NCBI RefSeq assembly: GCF_014202425.1
Contig: NZ_JACHGT010000005.1
Coordinates: 372,001 to 436,000 of the forward strand
Origin: Phytomonospora endophytica
Lineage (GTDB): Bacteria > Actinomycetota > Actinomycetes > Mycobacteriales > Micromonosporaceae
Length of the DNA: 64,000 bases
Direction: 5' to 3'
Positions within the stretch are counted from its first letter, which is position 1. Each line of letters opens with the position of its first letter. This document shows, one piece after another, positions 42,238-50,403 of the stretch. The notes beneath the pieces were generated by a model. It did not search any database and was not told the DNA's origin. It saw only the letters and a program-made list of their open reading frames with translations. The translations under genes were made by a program, and so were the position numbers.

Positions 42238-43836
42238 CTAGTACTCGATGCCCTGTTCGTCGAACTTGTCCTTGCAACCCTCGTTGTAGAAGACCTCGAC
42301 CGTCTTGCCCGTCTCCAGCTTGGTGCCCGCTTCCGGGGACTGCCCGTAGGACGTGCACTTGGTGCCGTCGCCGCCGTCGCCGAGTTTTACCTTGAAGTCG
42401 AAGCCGCGCTTCTCGACCCAGTTCCTCGCGTCGGGCACGTTCATGTCGTTGCCGGGGGGCGACACCGGCGGAACTTCCGCCGTCTCGCCGTCCGAGCCGT
42501 CGTTCCCGTCTCCCGAGGGCTCCGTGTCGTCCGGGCTTTCGTCGCCGGGGGCGGGGGTGTCCTCGCCGCCGGGGTCGTCGCCTCCGTCGGGATTGTCACC
42601 ACCGTTGTTGTCGCCCTCGGTCTCGGTGACGCCCGGGTTGGCCCCGAGGTCGCCGCCGGTGTCCCCACCGGTCCCGTCGTCCTTCGGCAGGTTCGACAGC
42701 AGCACGGCCCCCAGCACCACCGCGATCACCGCGATGACGCCGGCGAGGATCATCGGCGTCTTGTTCCGCCGCTGCGCCGAGCTCGCGACCCGTGCGCCTT
42801 CGACGGGCGGTGCCACCACCGGGGCGGGGGCGGTCGCGGCGGCCTGGCGCCGCAGTGCCGCCTTGGCCTCCTTGGGCGTGCGGACCGGGATCGCCGCGGC
42901 CCCGGCGATCTTGGCCGGCTTCGTCGCGGGCTCGGTCGCGCCGGCGGTCTTGGTCACGTTCGGCATGACCCTGGTCATCGGTGCGTCGGTCAGCGGCGTG
43001 ATCGCCGCCATCGACGCGGTCGTCTCACCCCGGGGGATGAGCCCGTTGAGGGCCTTGGCGAAGGTCAGGCAGTCGGGGTAGCGGTCCTCGGGCTTCTTGC
43101 GCAGCGAGCGCAGCACCGCCGCGGCCAGCACGGGCGGGGTGCTGTCGGGCAGATCCGGGACCGGGTCGCGCAGCTGCTTGATCGCCACCGACATCGGCGT
43201 CGTGCCGTCGAAGGGCAGTTCGCCGACGATGCAGCGGTAGGTGACGATCCCCAGCGAGTACTGGTCGCTGGCGGGCACGGGCCGCTCGCCGGAGACCTGC
43301 TCGGGTGCCATGTAGTAGGCCGTGCCGATGACGGTCCCGTCGGCGGTCAGCGTCATCGACATGTCGGTGCGGGCGATGCCGAAGTCGGTGAGGACGACCG
43401 TGCCGTCCTCCTTGACGATCAGGTTGTCGGGCTTGATGTCACGGTGCACGATCCCCCGTTTGTGCACCGCGTTGAGGGCCTGCGCGGCCTGCACGACGAT
43501 CCCGGCCGTGCGCTCGACCGTCATCGTCTCCTTCTCGTCGCGCAGGATGTCCCCCAGTGACCTGCCCGGAACGAACTCCATGACGAGGAAGGAACTGCCC
43601 TCCTCCTGCCCGAAGTCGTAGATGTCGACGACGTTGGCGTGGTGGATCTGCGCGAGCGTGCGGGCCTCGGCCTCGAAGCGCGCCTGCTGCTCGGAGTTGT
43701 CGCGAAGGTTGGCGTGCAGCATCTTCACCGCGACGGTCCGGTGCAGCGTCAGGTCTTCACCGCGCCATACCTCTCCCATGCCGCCGGCGCCGATGCGCTC
43801 ATCGAGTCGGTAGCGGCCATTGATGGTCTTCGTCAT
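42238..43836 (-). CDS. Transmembrane serine/threonine protein kinase with one PASTA domain
   Basis: PknB-like kinase, 532 aa. The kinase domain has P-loop GAGGMGEVWRG, VAVKML, HRDIKPDNLIVK, DFGIAR and MAPEQVSG. A basic juxtamembrane linker and one membrane helix (MILAGVIAVIAVVLGAVLL) follow. The extracellular part is an acidic Gly/Asp/Pro-rich spacer of about 70 residues, then a single PASTA module (VPDARNWVEKRGFDFKVKLG, SPEAGTKLETGKTVEVF) with two Cys. PASTA domains bind muropeptides or lipid II. ATG 43836 was chosen over an upstream start. Confidence 0.93.
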   Translation of the reverse strand: MTKTINGRYRLDERIGAGGMGEVWRGEDLTLHRTVAVKMLHANLRDNSEQQARFEAEARTLAQIHHANVVDIYDFGQEEGSSFLVMEFVPGRSLGDILRDEKETMTVERTAGIVVQAAQALNAVHKRGIVHRDIKPDNLIVKEDGTVVLTDFGIARTDMSMTLTADGTVIGTAYYMAPEQVSGERPVPASDQYSLGIVTYRCIVGELPFDGTTPMSVAIKQLRDPVPDLPDSTPPVLAAAVLRSLRKKPEDRYPDCLTFAKALNGLIPRGETTASMAAITPLTDAPMTRVMPNVTKTAGATEPATKPAKIAGAAAIPVRTPKEAKAALRRQAAATAPAPVVAPPVEGARVASSAQRRNKTPMILAGVIAVIAVVLGAVLLSNLPKDDGTGGDTGGDLGANPGVTETEGDNNGGDNPDGGDDPGGEDTPAPGDESPDDTEPSGDGNDGSDGETAEVPPVSPPGNDMNVPDARNWVEKRGFDFKVKLGDGGDGTKCTSYGQSPEAGTKLETGKTVEVFYNEGCKDKFDEQGIEY

Positions 43837-43912
43837 CGGCGTGTTTTCTCCCCCAAGCCGTCGGTCGTGAACTCGCCACACGATAGACGCTTGCGGTATG
43901 TGAAGGCGTTGT

Positions 43913-45406
43913 CTACCTAGCGGGGCAAACGGTTCCGGTGGGGGGAACCGTCAGGTCGATCAGGTACCCGTTGACGGCATCGGCGATGCACGGTGTCTTC
44001 GGGTAGGCGGTGTGGCCTTCGCCTTCCCACGTCAACACCTCGCCGGTGCCCAGCTGGGCGGCGAGTTTGGCGGTGTTGGCATAAGGCGTCGCTGGATCGC
44101 CTTTGGTGCCGACCACGACGATTGTAGGCCCGCCCGTCGCGGGGCCTGTCGGGTAAGGGGCCCGTGGCGCTTGCCACAGTGCGCACGGCAGCAGTGTCGT
44201 GGCGAGCGGGGCGCCGAACATCGGGTACTTCGCGCGCCACTGGCCCTGGAAGCCGCGGATCTCCTCGACGGTCTGCACCGAGGCGTCGTCGGAGCACGTG
44301 ACGGCGGTGAAGGCGTCGGTGGAGTTGTCGTACTCGCCGGTGGCGGAGCGGCCGACGTAGCCGTCGGCTATCTGGAAGACCAGGTCGGGGTTGCCCGCGT
44401 TCGCCTCGGAGAGGCCGGCGGACAGGTACGGCCACGCGCTCTCGTCGTACAGGGCGGCGATCACGGCCGTGAGGATCCAGCCGGAGGTGGCCTGGCGGCC
44501 GTTGGCGACCGGGGGACTCGCGTCGGCCTTGGCGAGCAGGTCCATCACGTACTTGCGGGGGTCGGCGCCCAGTTCGCAGGAGGTGCCGCGGTTCTCGCAC
44601 CAGGTGGCGAAGTTGTCGAAGGCGAGCTCGAAGGCCGCGGCCTGTCCTTCGCTGGTGGCGACGTCGTCCTGTCCGGGGTCGACGGCGCCGTCGAGGACCG
44701 CCGCGCGCAGGTTCCCGCCGTTCTGCTGGGCGTAGAGGGCGCCGAGGAGCGTGCCGTAGGAGAAGCCGAGGTAGGTGAGCTGGGGGTCGCCGACGGCGGT
44801 GCGGATCGCGTCGATGTCGTGGGCGGCCTGCGCGCTGGCGAAGCGGGCGAGACCGTCGCCGTAGGCGGAGTAGCAGGCGCCGACCGCGCTCTGCTGGAGG
44901 GCGACGAGGGCCTGGAAGTCGGTGTCGGACACCGGGTCCGGGGAGAAGCCGTTGATGGCGTCCTTGTCACTGTCGGAGATGCAGTCGACCGGTGTGGAGC
45001 GCGAGACGCCGCGCGGGTCGAAGCCGACGATGTCGAAGCGCGACAGGATCTCGGCGGGGAGGGTCTCGGCGAGGTAGGCGGCGAAGTCGACGCCGGAACC
45101 GCCGGGACCGCCGGGGTTGATGACCAGGGAGCCGATCTTGTCGGTCTGGGTGTCGCTGCGGGCGCGCAGGAGTGCGATCTCCATGGTCTCGCCGTTGTCG
45201 GGGGTGTTCCAGTCGGCGGGGACCTCGATCGTCGTGCACTCCATGGTGGTGCCGGAGACCCGCTCGACGCCCTCGCATCTGCCCCAGTCGGCGCCGCCGG
45301 CGCTCCCGGGGGGGTTCAGTTCCGCGGTCTTGGTCGCACAGGCCGTGGCCACGACGAGTACCCCGATGCCGAGTGCAGTGATGCGGCGCGCGCGTCCCCA
45401 ATGCAT
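43913..45406 (-). CDS. Exported alpha/beta hydrolase, TAP-like (tripeptidyl aminopeptidase family)
   Basis: Exported serine hydrolase of 497 aa. The signal ends VLVVATAC, a possible lipobox, so it may be a lipoprotein. The core has PGGPGGSGVDF (oxyanion hole), FDIVGFDPRGVSRSTPVDC, the nucleophile elbow YLGFSYGTLLGALYA, and a C-terminal TAP-like region with VGTKGDPATPY (Asp) and EGEGHTAYPKTPC (His). This matches S33-family tripeptidyl aminopeptidases of Streptomyces (SlpD/TAP). It probably starts at ATG 45406. Confidence 0.92.
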   Translation of the reverse strand: MHWGRARRITALGIGVLVVATACATKTAELNPPGSAGGADWGRCEGVERVSGTTMECTTIEVPADWNTPDNGETMEIALLRARSDTQTDKIGSLVINPGGPGGSGVDFAAYLAETLPAEILSRFDIVGFDPRGVSRSTPVDCISDSDKDAINGFSPDPVSDTDFQALVALQQSAVGACYSAYGDGLARFASAQAAHDIDAIRTAVGDPQLTYLGFSYGTLLGALYAQQNGGNLRAAVLDGAVDPGQDDVATSEGQAAAFELAFDNFATWCENRGTSCELGADPRKYVMDLLAKADASPPVANGRQATSGWILTAVIAALYDESAWPYLSAGLSEANAGNPDLVFQIADGYVGRSATGEYDNSTDAFTAVTCSDDASVQTVEEIRGFQGQWRAKYPMFGAPLATTLLPCALWQAPRAPYPTGPATGGPTIVVVGTKGDPATPYANTAKLAAQLGTGEVLTWEGEGHTAYPKTPCIADAVNGYLIDLTVPPTGTVCPAR

Positions 45407-45554
45407 GGGCCCACCCAACCACAGTGGATCGAGACGGCGCGGGGGGACTCGCTCGGAACCCGCCCGCCGGGGGTGTGCGGAGAGTTCACCGCCCTTGGCG
45501 ACCCCGCCGCCTCGTGCTCCCGCCGCCGGGCGCGCGGAAAGATCACCGGAGCCC

Positions 45555-45585
45555 TTGACGTCGATATCAAAGACATCTAATGTCT
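45555..45585 (+). promoter_or_regulatory. Promoter and Rrf2 operator of the rrf2-like gene
   Basis: TTGACG (45555-45560) and TAATGT (45578-45583) have a 17-base spacer. A perfect dyad AGACAT-CTA-ATGTCT (45571-45585) covers the -10. The ATG at 45591 is 7 bases after the -10, so the mRNA is probably leaderless and autorepressed. Confidence 0.72.
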
Positions 45586-45590
45586 AGGAT

Positions 45591-46067
45591 ATGAAGATGA
45601 ACGAAGGCGTCGAGTGGGCCCTGCACAGCTGCGTCAACCTCACGTGGGTCGACGGCGACCGCGCCGTCACCGCCGCCCGCCTCGCCGCCTTCTACGAGCT
45701 GCCCGCCGCCTACCTGAACAAGCAGCTCCAGGCCCTGGCCCGCGCCGGGATCCTGACCTCGACCTCCGGCCCGAAAGGCGGCTTCCGGCTCGCGCGCTCG
45801 CCCGAGCGGATCACGCTCATGGACATCGTGACCGCGATCGAGGGGCCCGAGGACGCCTTCCGCTGCACCGAGATCCTGCGCAAGGGGCCCGGGGGAGACC
45901 CGGCGGTCGACTACCGCGCCCAATGCCTGGTCTCCCAGGCGATGGGTCGCGCCGAACTGGCCTGGCGCCGCGAGCTCGCCGGTCAGACCATCGCCGACAT
46001 CAAGGCCTCGGTCGAGGCCGCGTACCCCGAGGCGCCGGAGCGCACCCGCAAGCGGCTGACCGAGTAG
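45591..46067 (+). CDS. Rrf2 family transcriptional regulator
   Basis: Regulator of 158 aa with the Rrf2 winged helix: VEWALHSCVNL, AAFYELPAAYLNKQLQALA (recognition helix), GILTSTSGPKGGFRLAR (wing) and ITLMDIVTAIEG. Cys residues lie at positions 14, 92 and 112; the spacing differs from the three-Cys cluster of IscR/NsrR, so thiol redox sensing is as likely as an Fe-S cluster. Matching operators occur in front of this gene, the MFS gene and the cupin gene, defining a local regulon. Confidence 0.9.
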   Translation: MKMNEGVEWALHSCVNLTWVDGDRAVTAARLAAFYELPAAYLNKQLQALARAGILTSTSGPKGGFRLARSPERITLMDIVTAIEGPEDAFRCTEILRKGPGGDPAVDYRAQCLVSQAMGRAELAWRRELAGQTIADIKASVEAAYPEAPERTRKRLTE

Positions 46068-46219
46068 GTCGCGTGGGTCCGGCGCCGTGGTTCGCGCGGA
46101 ACCCCGCCGGAGGAACGCTTGGGCCGGCGGCCCGGTCGGCGAAGTCGACCATGCCTGCGTAGGGCCCCTCCGGCGTCGCCGAGTTCGCGCGAGGTCCGGC
46201 CTCGCCCGCCCATAATTCT

Positions 46220-46234
46220 GGACATTAAATATCT
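46220..46234 (+). promoter_or_regulatory. Rrf2 operator before the MFS gene
   Basis: GGACAT-TAA-ATATCT matches 13 of 15 positions of the site before the Rrf2 gene. It is 21 bases upstream of ATG 46255, with GGGAG between as ribosome site. Confidence 0.65.
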
Positions 46235-46254
46235 CAATTCACCGGGAGTCCCCC

Positions 46255-47487
46255 ATGGCAACGCTCACCAGAACCGCCCCTTCCCCCGTACGCGCCGGAT
46301 CCCGCGCCGAACCCGCCCGCGCGCTCGTCCCGGCGGGGTGGCTCGTCGTCCTGTCGGCGCCGCTGGCGCTGAGCGCCAACAGCCCGGCGATGATCCTGCC
46401 GACCCTCGCCGGCGACTTCGGCGTCTCCCTGGCGACCGTCTCCTGGCTCGTCTCGGCCTTCGGCTGGGCCATGGCCCTCGGCACGCCCCTCATGGGCGGT
46501 CTCGTCCGCCGCCGGGGCATCCGCCCGGTCCTGCTCACCGGTGCGGCCCTCACCGCGCTCGGGACCGCGCTGGTCGCCGTCGCCCCGTGGCTTCCGCTTC
46601 TGCTCGCCGGACGCGCGCTCCAGGCCTTCGGCGGTTCGGCCCTCGTCGCGGTCGCCATGAACCTCGCGGGCGGCTCGACCCGCAGGATGGGCACGATCGC
46701 CGCCGGTTTCGGCTTCCTCGGCGCGACCGGGCCCCTGGTCGGCTCGACCGTCACCGCGGCCGCCTCCTGGCACCTCGCCTTCGCGATCCAGGCCGTCACC
46801 CTCGTCGGCGTGCCCTTCGTCCTGCGATACACGCCCAAGGGCGCCACCGGTGGCGACGGGCGCTTCGATGCCGTCGGCGCGGCCGTCCTCGCCGTCCTGG
46901 TCACCGCGCTGGTCGCCGTCCCGCACTACCCGCTGCCCGGCGCCGTCGCCGTGCTCATCGCGGTGGTCCTGCTCGGGCTGCGCGTCCGCCGTGTCCCCGA
47001 CGGCTTCGTCCCCGCCACGCTGCTCCGGTCGCCGGCCTTCCTCGCCGCGAGCGGCATGACGCTGCTGCTGTCGACGTCCTACTTCGCGATGCTGTTCACC
47101 GTCCCGAGGCTGCTCGCCGAGAAGACCTCGTGGTCGGCCGGGACCATCGGCGCCGGGCAGATGGCGGCCATGATCACCGGTTCGGTGCTCGTCTTCGGTC
47201 TCGCGGCCGTCGCGCCCCGGCTGCCGCAACGCCTCCTCACGCCCCTGCTGCTCGGCCTGGGCGGCCTGGCGCTCGCCGGTGTGTTCCTGTCGCCGTGGGC
47301 ACTCGGGCTGTTCGCGGTGTCGACGCTGTCGCTGCTGGCCAACTCCGGCGGGCAGGCCGTCTTCGGGGTGCGCGCCATGCGGGCGGCGCCGGTCGAGAAG
47401 CGGCCGGTCGCGATCGGTCTGTTCAACCTCGCCTTCCAGCTCGGGGGAGCCTTCGGGCCCACCCTGGTCGTCCTGCTCGCCAACTGA
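46255..47487 (+). CDS. MFS transporter, drug:proton antiporter type
   Basis: Efflux-type major facilitator, 410 aa, about 12 helices. The N-terminal half has GVSLATVSWLVSAFGWAMALG and, between helices 2 and 3, the loop GGLVRRRGIRPVL of motif A; helix 4-5 carries AGRALQAFGGSALVAVAMNLAG. The pattern is that of DHA1-like exporters (Cmx/AraJ-type). It is the first gene of a likely MFS-AhpD-like unit under the Rrf2 site. Confidence 0.9.
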   Translation: MATLTRTAPSPVRAGSRAEPARALVPAGWLVVLSAPLALSANSPAMILPTLAGDFGVSLATVSWLVSAFGWAMALGTPLMGGLVRRRGIRPVLLTGAALTALGTALVAVAPWLPLLLAGRALQAFGGSALVAVAMNLAGGSTRRMGTIAAGFGFLGATGPLVGSTVTAAASWHLAFAIQAVTLVGVPFVLRYTPKGATGGDGRFDAVGAAVLAVLVTALVAVPHYPLPGAVAVLIAVVLLGLRVRRVPDGFVPATLLRSPAFLAASGMTLLLSTSYFAMLFTVPRLLAEKTSWSAGTIGAGQMAAMITGSVLVFGLAAVAPRLPQRLLTPLLLGLGGLALAGVFLSPWALGLFAVSTLSLLANSGGQAVFGVRAMRAAPVEKRPVAIGLFNLAFQLGGAFGPTLVVLLAN

Positions 47488-47503
47488 CATCGAAGGAAAC
47501 GAC

Positions 47504-47947
47504 ATGCGTCTCACGACCTATGGCAAACACGCCGCCAAGGGCTTCCGCGCCATGCTCGACGTCGAGGCCTACCTCGCCGGCAGCGAGCTCCCGGCGCGGA
47601 TCCTGCACCTGGTCAAACTCCGCGTCAGCCAGATCAACGGCTGCGGCTACTGCGTCGACATGCACGGCACCGAGGCCACGTCCTCGGGGGAGACCCCGGC
47701 CAGGCTCAACGCGATCGCGGCCTGGCATGACACGCCCTTCTTCGCCGACGACGAACGCGCCGCCCTGGCGCTGGCCGAGGCCGCCACCCGGATCGCCGAC
47801 GGCGGCCGCGTCGAGGACGACGTGTGGGCCGAGGCCGCCCGGCACTTCGACGACGCCCGGCTCGCCGCCCTCGTCACGGCGATCGCGTCGATCAACTCCT
47901 GGAACCGCGTCAACGTCGTGCTGCAGAACGCGCCCGCCGCGAGGTAG
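47504..47947 (+). CDS. Carboxymuconolactone decarboxylase/AhpD family protein
   Basis: Alkylhydroperoxidase-like protein of 147 aa. The signature is QINGCGYCVDMHGTEA, an active CxxC with the downstream His, as in AhpD-type proteins that reduce peroxides or relay thiols. The C-terminal helix has ALVTAIASINSWNRVNV. It starts 16 bases after the MFS stop with GAAGGAAA in front, so both are probably co-transcribed and Rrf2-controlled. Confidence 0.9.
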   Translation: MRLTTYGKHAAKGFRAMLDVEAYLAGSELPARILHLVKLRVSQINGCGYCVDMHGTEATSSGETPARLNAIAAWHDTPFFADDERAALALAEAATRIADGGRVEDDVWAEAARHFDDARLAALVTAIASINSWNRVNVVLQNAPAAR

Positions 47948-47972
47948 GTGTCGGCGATCACGCCGGGAGCAC

Positions 47973-48003
47973 TTGCCGCACTTATTTAAGACATGTAGTA
48001 TCC
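47973..48003 (+). promoter_or_regulatory. Promoter and Rrf2 operator of the cupin gene
   Basis: TTGCCG (47973-47978) and TAGTAT (47996-48001) have a 17-base spacer; AGACAT-GTA-GTATCC (47989-48003) overlaps the -10, as at the Rrf2 gene's own promoter. Confidence 0.65.
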
Positions 48004-48036
48004 AGGATAGAAAACGTAGAGAATCAAGGAGCCGAG

Positions 48037-48513
48037 ATGTCGACCATCACCCTTTCCCGCGCCGCGACCGCCGAGACCCTCGTCAGCGACCCGGCCAGCA
48101 TCATCACTCTCCTCGCCGACAGCGACACGACCGGTGGCGCGATCACGGCGAACCGCTCGAAGTTCGCGGAGGGTTCCTTCGGTGCTCCGCCGCATTTCCA
48201 CGAGAAGGCGACGGAGGCGTTCTTCGTCCTCGACGGGACGCTGCAGGTCCTGACGGGCGAGGAGATCGTGACCTTGTCGAAGGGGGACTTCCTGGTCGTC
48301 CCGCCGAAGACGCCGCACGCTTTCGCTCCGGCCCCCGGCGCGGAGGCGGATGTGCTGGTGCTGTTTACGCCGGGCAACGACCGCTTCGACTACTACCGCC
48401 TGCTGGACCGCCTCGCCCGCAAGGAGGCGACGGTGCAGGACCTGCGTGATTCGCAGGAGCGTTTCGACAACCACTACACGGAGAGCACGGTGTGGACGGG
48501 CCGCAAGGGCTGA
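48037..48513 (+). CDS. Cupin domain-containing protein
   Basis: Single-domain cupin of 158 aa. Motif 1 is PPHFHEKATEAFFVLDGTLQVLTG (two His and a Glu as metal ligands) and motif 2 is VVPPKTPHAF (His). It resembles quercetin dioxygenase-like cupins. The C-terminal helix is long and charged (RLARKEATVQDLRDSQERF). CAAGGAG precedes ATG 48037. Rrf2-type operator upstream; likely role in the same stress response. Confidence 0.88.
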   Translation: MSTITLSRAATAETLVSDPASIITLLADSDTTGGAITANRSKFAEGSFGAPPHFHEKATEAFFVLDGTLQVLTGEEIVTLSKGDFLVVPPKTPHAFAPAPGAEADVLVLFTPGNDRFDYYRLLDRLARKEATVQDLRDSQERFDNHYTESTVWTGRKG

Positions 48514-50403
48514 CGGGGGAGGGTGGCCGCGCGTTTGGCGCGGCGGTGAGTGGGGCGGCGAGGCTCGCGCGGGGGCGCGGGCCTCGCCGCTTTGGCTGGT
48601 GGGGGCGGGGGCCTGCCTCGCCGGGGCGCGGGGTGGGGGACCGCAGGTTCGGCGGGTGGGCGGGGCTCGCTTCGCTTGCCAACCCGCGCCGGGGACCCGA
48701 CACCGGCGGCGGGCCGCAGCCAGATCTCATGCCGCAAAGGCGGTTTCGTTCGCGCCGCCCAGATAGGCACAGGTTCTTAAGAGCTCACCCGCAAACGCCG
48801 GGAACCCAAGGCGCCAGTCCCGCGAGCGTGAGTCTCGCTTCGCTCGCCCACGCAGGCCAGGGAACCCGGCCTCAGCGGCCCGCCAAGGCCGAGCCCCGCT
48901 TCGCGGCTCACCCACGCCGGGGACCTGGCCGTGTTTCCGCGCTCACGCCGGGGACCCGGCACCGGCGGCGGGCCGCAGCCCGATCCCATACCGCTCAGGC
49001 GGTTTCGTTCGCGCCGCCCGAATAAGCACAGGCCCTTAAAGCTCACCCACCAACGCCGGGAACCCAAGGTGCCGGTCCCGCGAGCGTGAGCCTCGCTTCG
49101 CCCGCCCACACAGGCCGGGAACCCGGCCACAGGCGTCTCCCGATGGGTGAGGCTCGCTTCGCTCGCCCACCCAACACGGGGAGACCCGGCCGCAGCGGCC
49201 GGTCAAGGCCGAGTCGCGCTTCGCTTACCCACCCACGCCGGGAACCCGCCGCGTTCCCGCACCTCGGCGAGTCTCGCTTCGCTCACCCACGCGGGCCGGG
49301 TACCCGGCACCGGCGGCGGGCCGCAGCCCGATCCCATACCCGCAAGGCGGTTTCGTTCGCGCCGCCCAAACAAGCACAGGCCCTTAAAACCTCACCCACC
49401 AACACCGGGAACCCAAGACGCCGGTCCCGTGAGCGTGAGTCTCGCTTCGCTCGCCCGCCCACGCCGGGGCCCCGCCGCGTTTCCGCACCTCGGCGAGTGT
49501 CGCTTCGCTCGCTCGCCACGCCGGGTACCCGGATGCGTTCCTGCACCCTGGCCGGGGACCCGGCACCGGCGGCGGGCCGCAGCCCGATCCCATACCCCTC
49601 AGGCGGTTTCGTTCGCGCCGCCCAAACAAACACAGGCCCTTACAACCTCACCCACCCAACACCGGGAACCCAAGACGCCGACCCCGCCAAGCGTGAGCCT
49701 CGCTTCGCCCGCCCACACAGCCCAGGAACCCGGCCACAGGCATCTCCCGATGGGTGAGACTCGCTTCGCACGCCCACACAGGCCCGGAACCCGCCGCGTT
49801 CCCGCACCTCGCCGAGTGTCGCTTCGCTCGCCCGCTGACGCCGGGTGCCCGGCCGCGTTTCCGCGCCCTGGCCGGGAACCCGGCACCGGCGGCGGGCCGC
49901 AGCCCGATCCCATACCCCTCAGGCGGTCTCGTTCGCGCCGCCCAAACAAACACAGGCCCTTAAAACCTCACCCACCAACCCAGGGAACCCAAGACACGCC
50001 CCCACAAGCGTGAGCCTCGCTTCGCCCGCCCACACAGGCCGGGAACCTCGCCGCGGCGTCCGTTCAGGGGAGAGTTCCGCTTCGTGGTCCGCTCTGGTGG
50101 GGACCCGGCCGCAGCGCGCTCGCCAAGGGCAAGCTTCGCTTCGCGGTTCTCCGCAGGCCGGGAACCCGCCCGCAGCAGTGTCACCAAGGCTGAGCCCCGC
50201 TCCGCTCACCCACCTACGCCGGGCACCCGCCCGCACCCACCGGAGCGGCCCGCACCCGCCCGTAGCAGTGTCACCAAGGCTGAGCCCCGCTCCGCCCGCA
50301 CCCGCCCGCCAAAGCCGAGCCCCACCCCGCCCCACCCACCCCACCGGCGGCCGACCCCGCTCCCCTACCCCTCACGCGGTCTCGTTCGCGCCGCCTCAAG
50401 AAC
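48514..50403. other. 1.9-kb gene-free region filled by a composite repeat array
   Basis: Lies between the cupin stop and the stop of the NurA-like gene. The first 150 bases are very GC-rich without clear repeats; the rest is described in the repeat entry. Frames open through it (up to 288 aa) are low-complexity and lack ribosome sites, and the same peptide strings recur in several frames because the DNA repeats. Confidence 0.85.
48691..50400. repeat. Composite repeat array: five conserved ~140-bp cores separated by short 'CTCGCTTCGC' modules
   Basis: Cores start with ACCGGCGGCGGGCCGCAG at 48702, 48961, 49309, 49565 and 49885, with a decayed sixth at 50343. In all five, GGCGGTTTCGTTCGCGCCGC follows exactly 37 bases later (48739, 48998, 49346, 49602, 49922; the last has one change), then CACAGG(C/T)(C/T)CTTA and, near the end, GCGTGAG(C/T)CTCGCTTCGC. 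Between cores lie one to three 45-60 bp modules, each with a CGCTTCGC motif and CCGGG-ACCCGG dyads; the motif occurs at least twelve times. Core spacing varies (259, 348, 256, 320). Constant core and variable spacer suggest an expandable element. Confidence 0.88.

Noticed and set aside
49147-50013. 288-residue frame and several ~100-residue frames in the repeat array
   Set aside because: The peptides are Arg/Pro/Ser-rich, recur because the DNA repeats, appear on both strands and lack ribosome sites.
48691-50400. CRISPR array
   Set aside because: Repeat units are long, imperfect and unevenly spaced, spacers are themselves repeats, and no cas genes are present.
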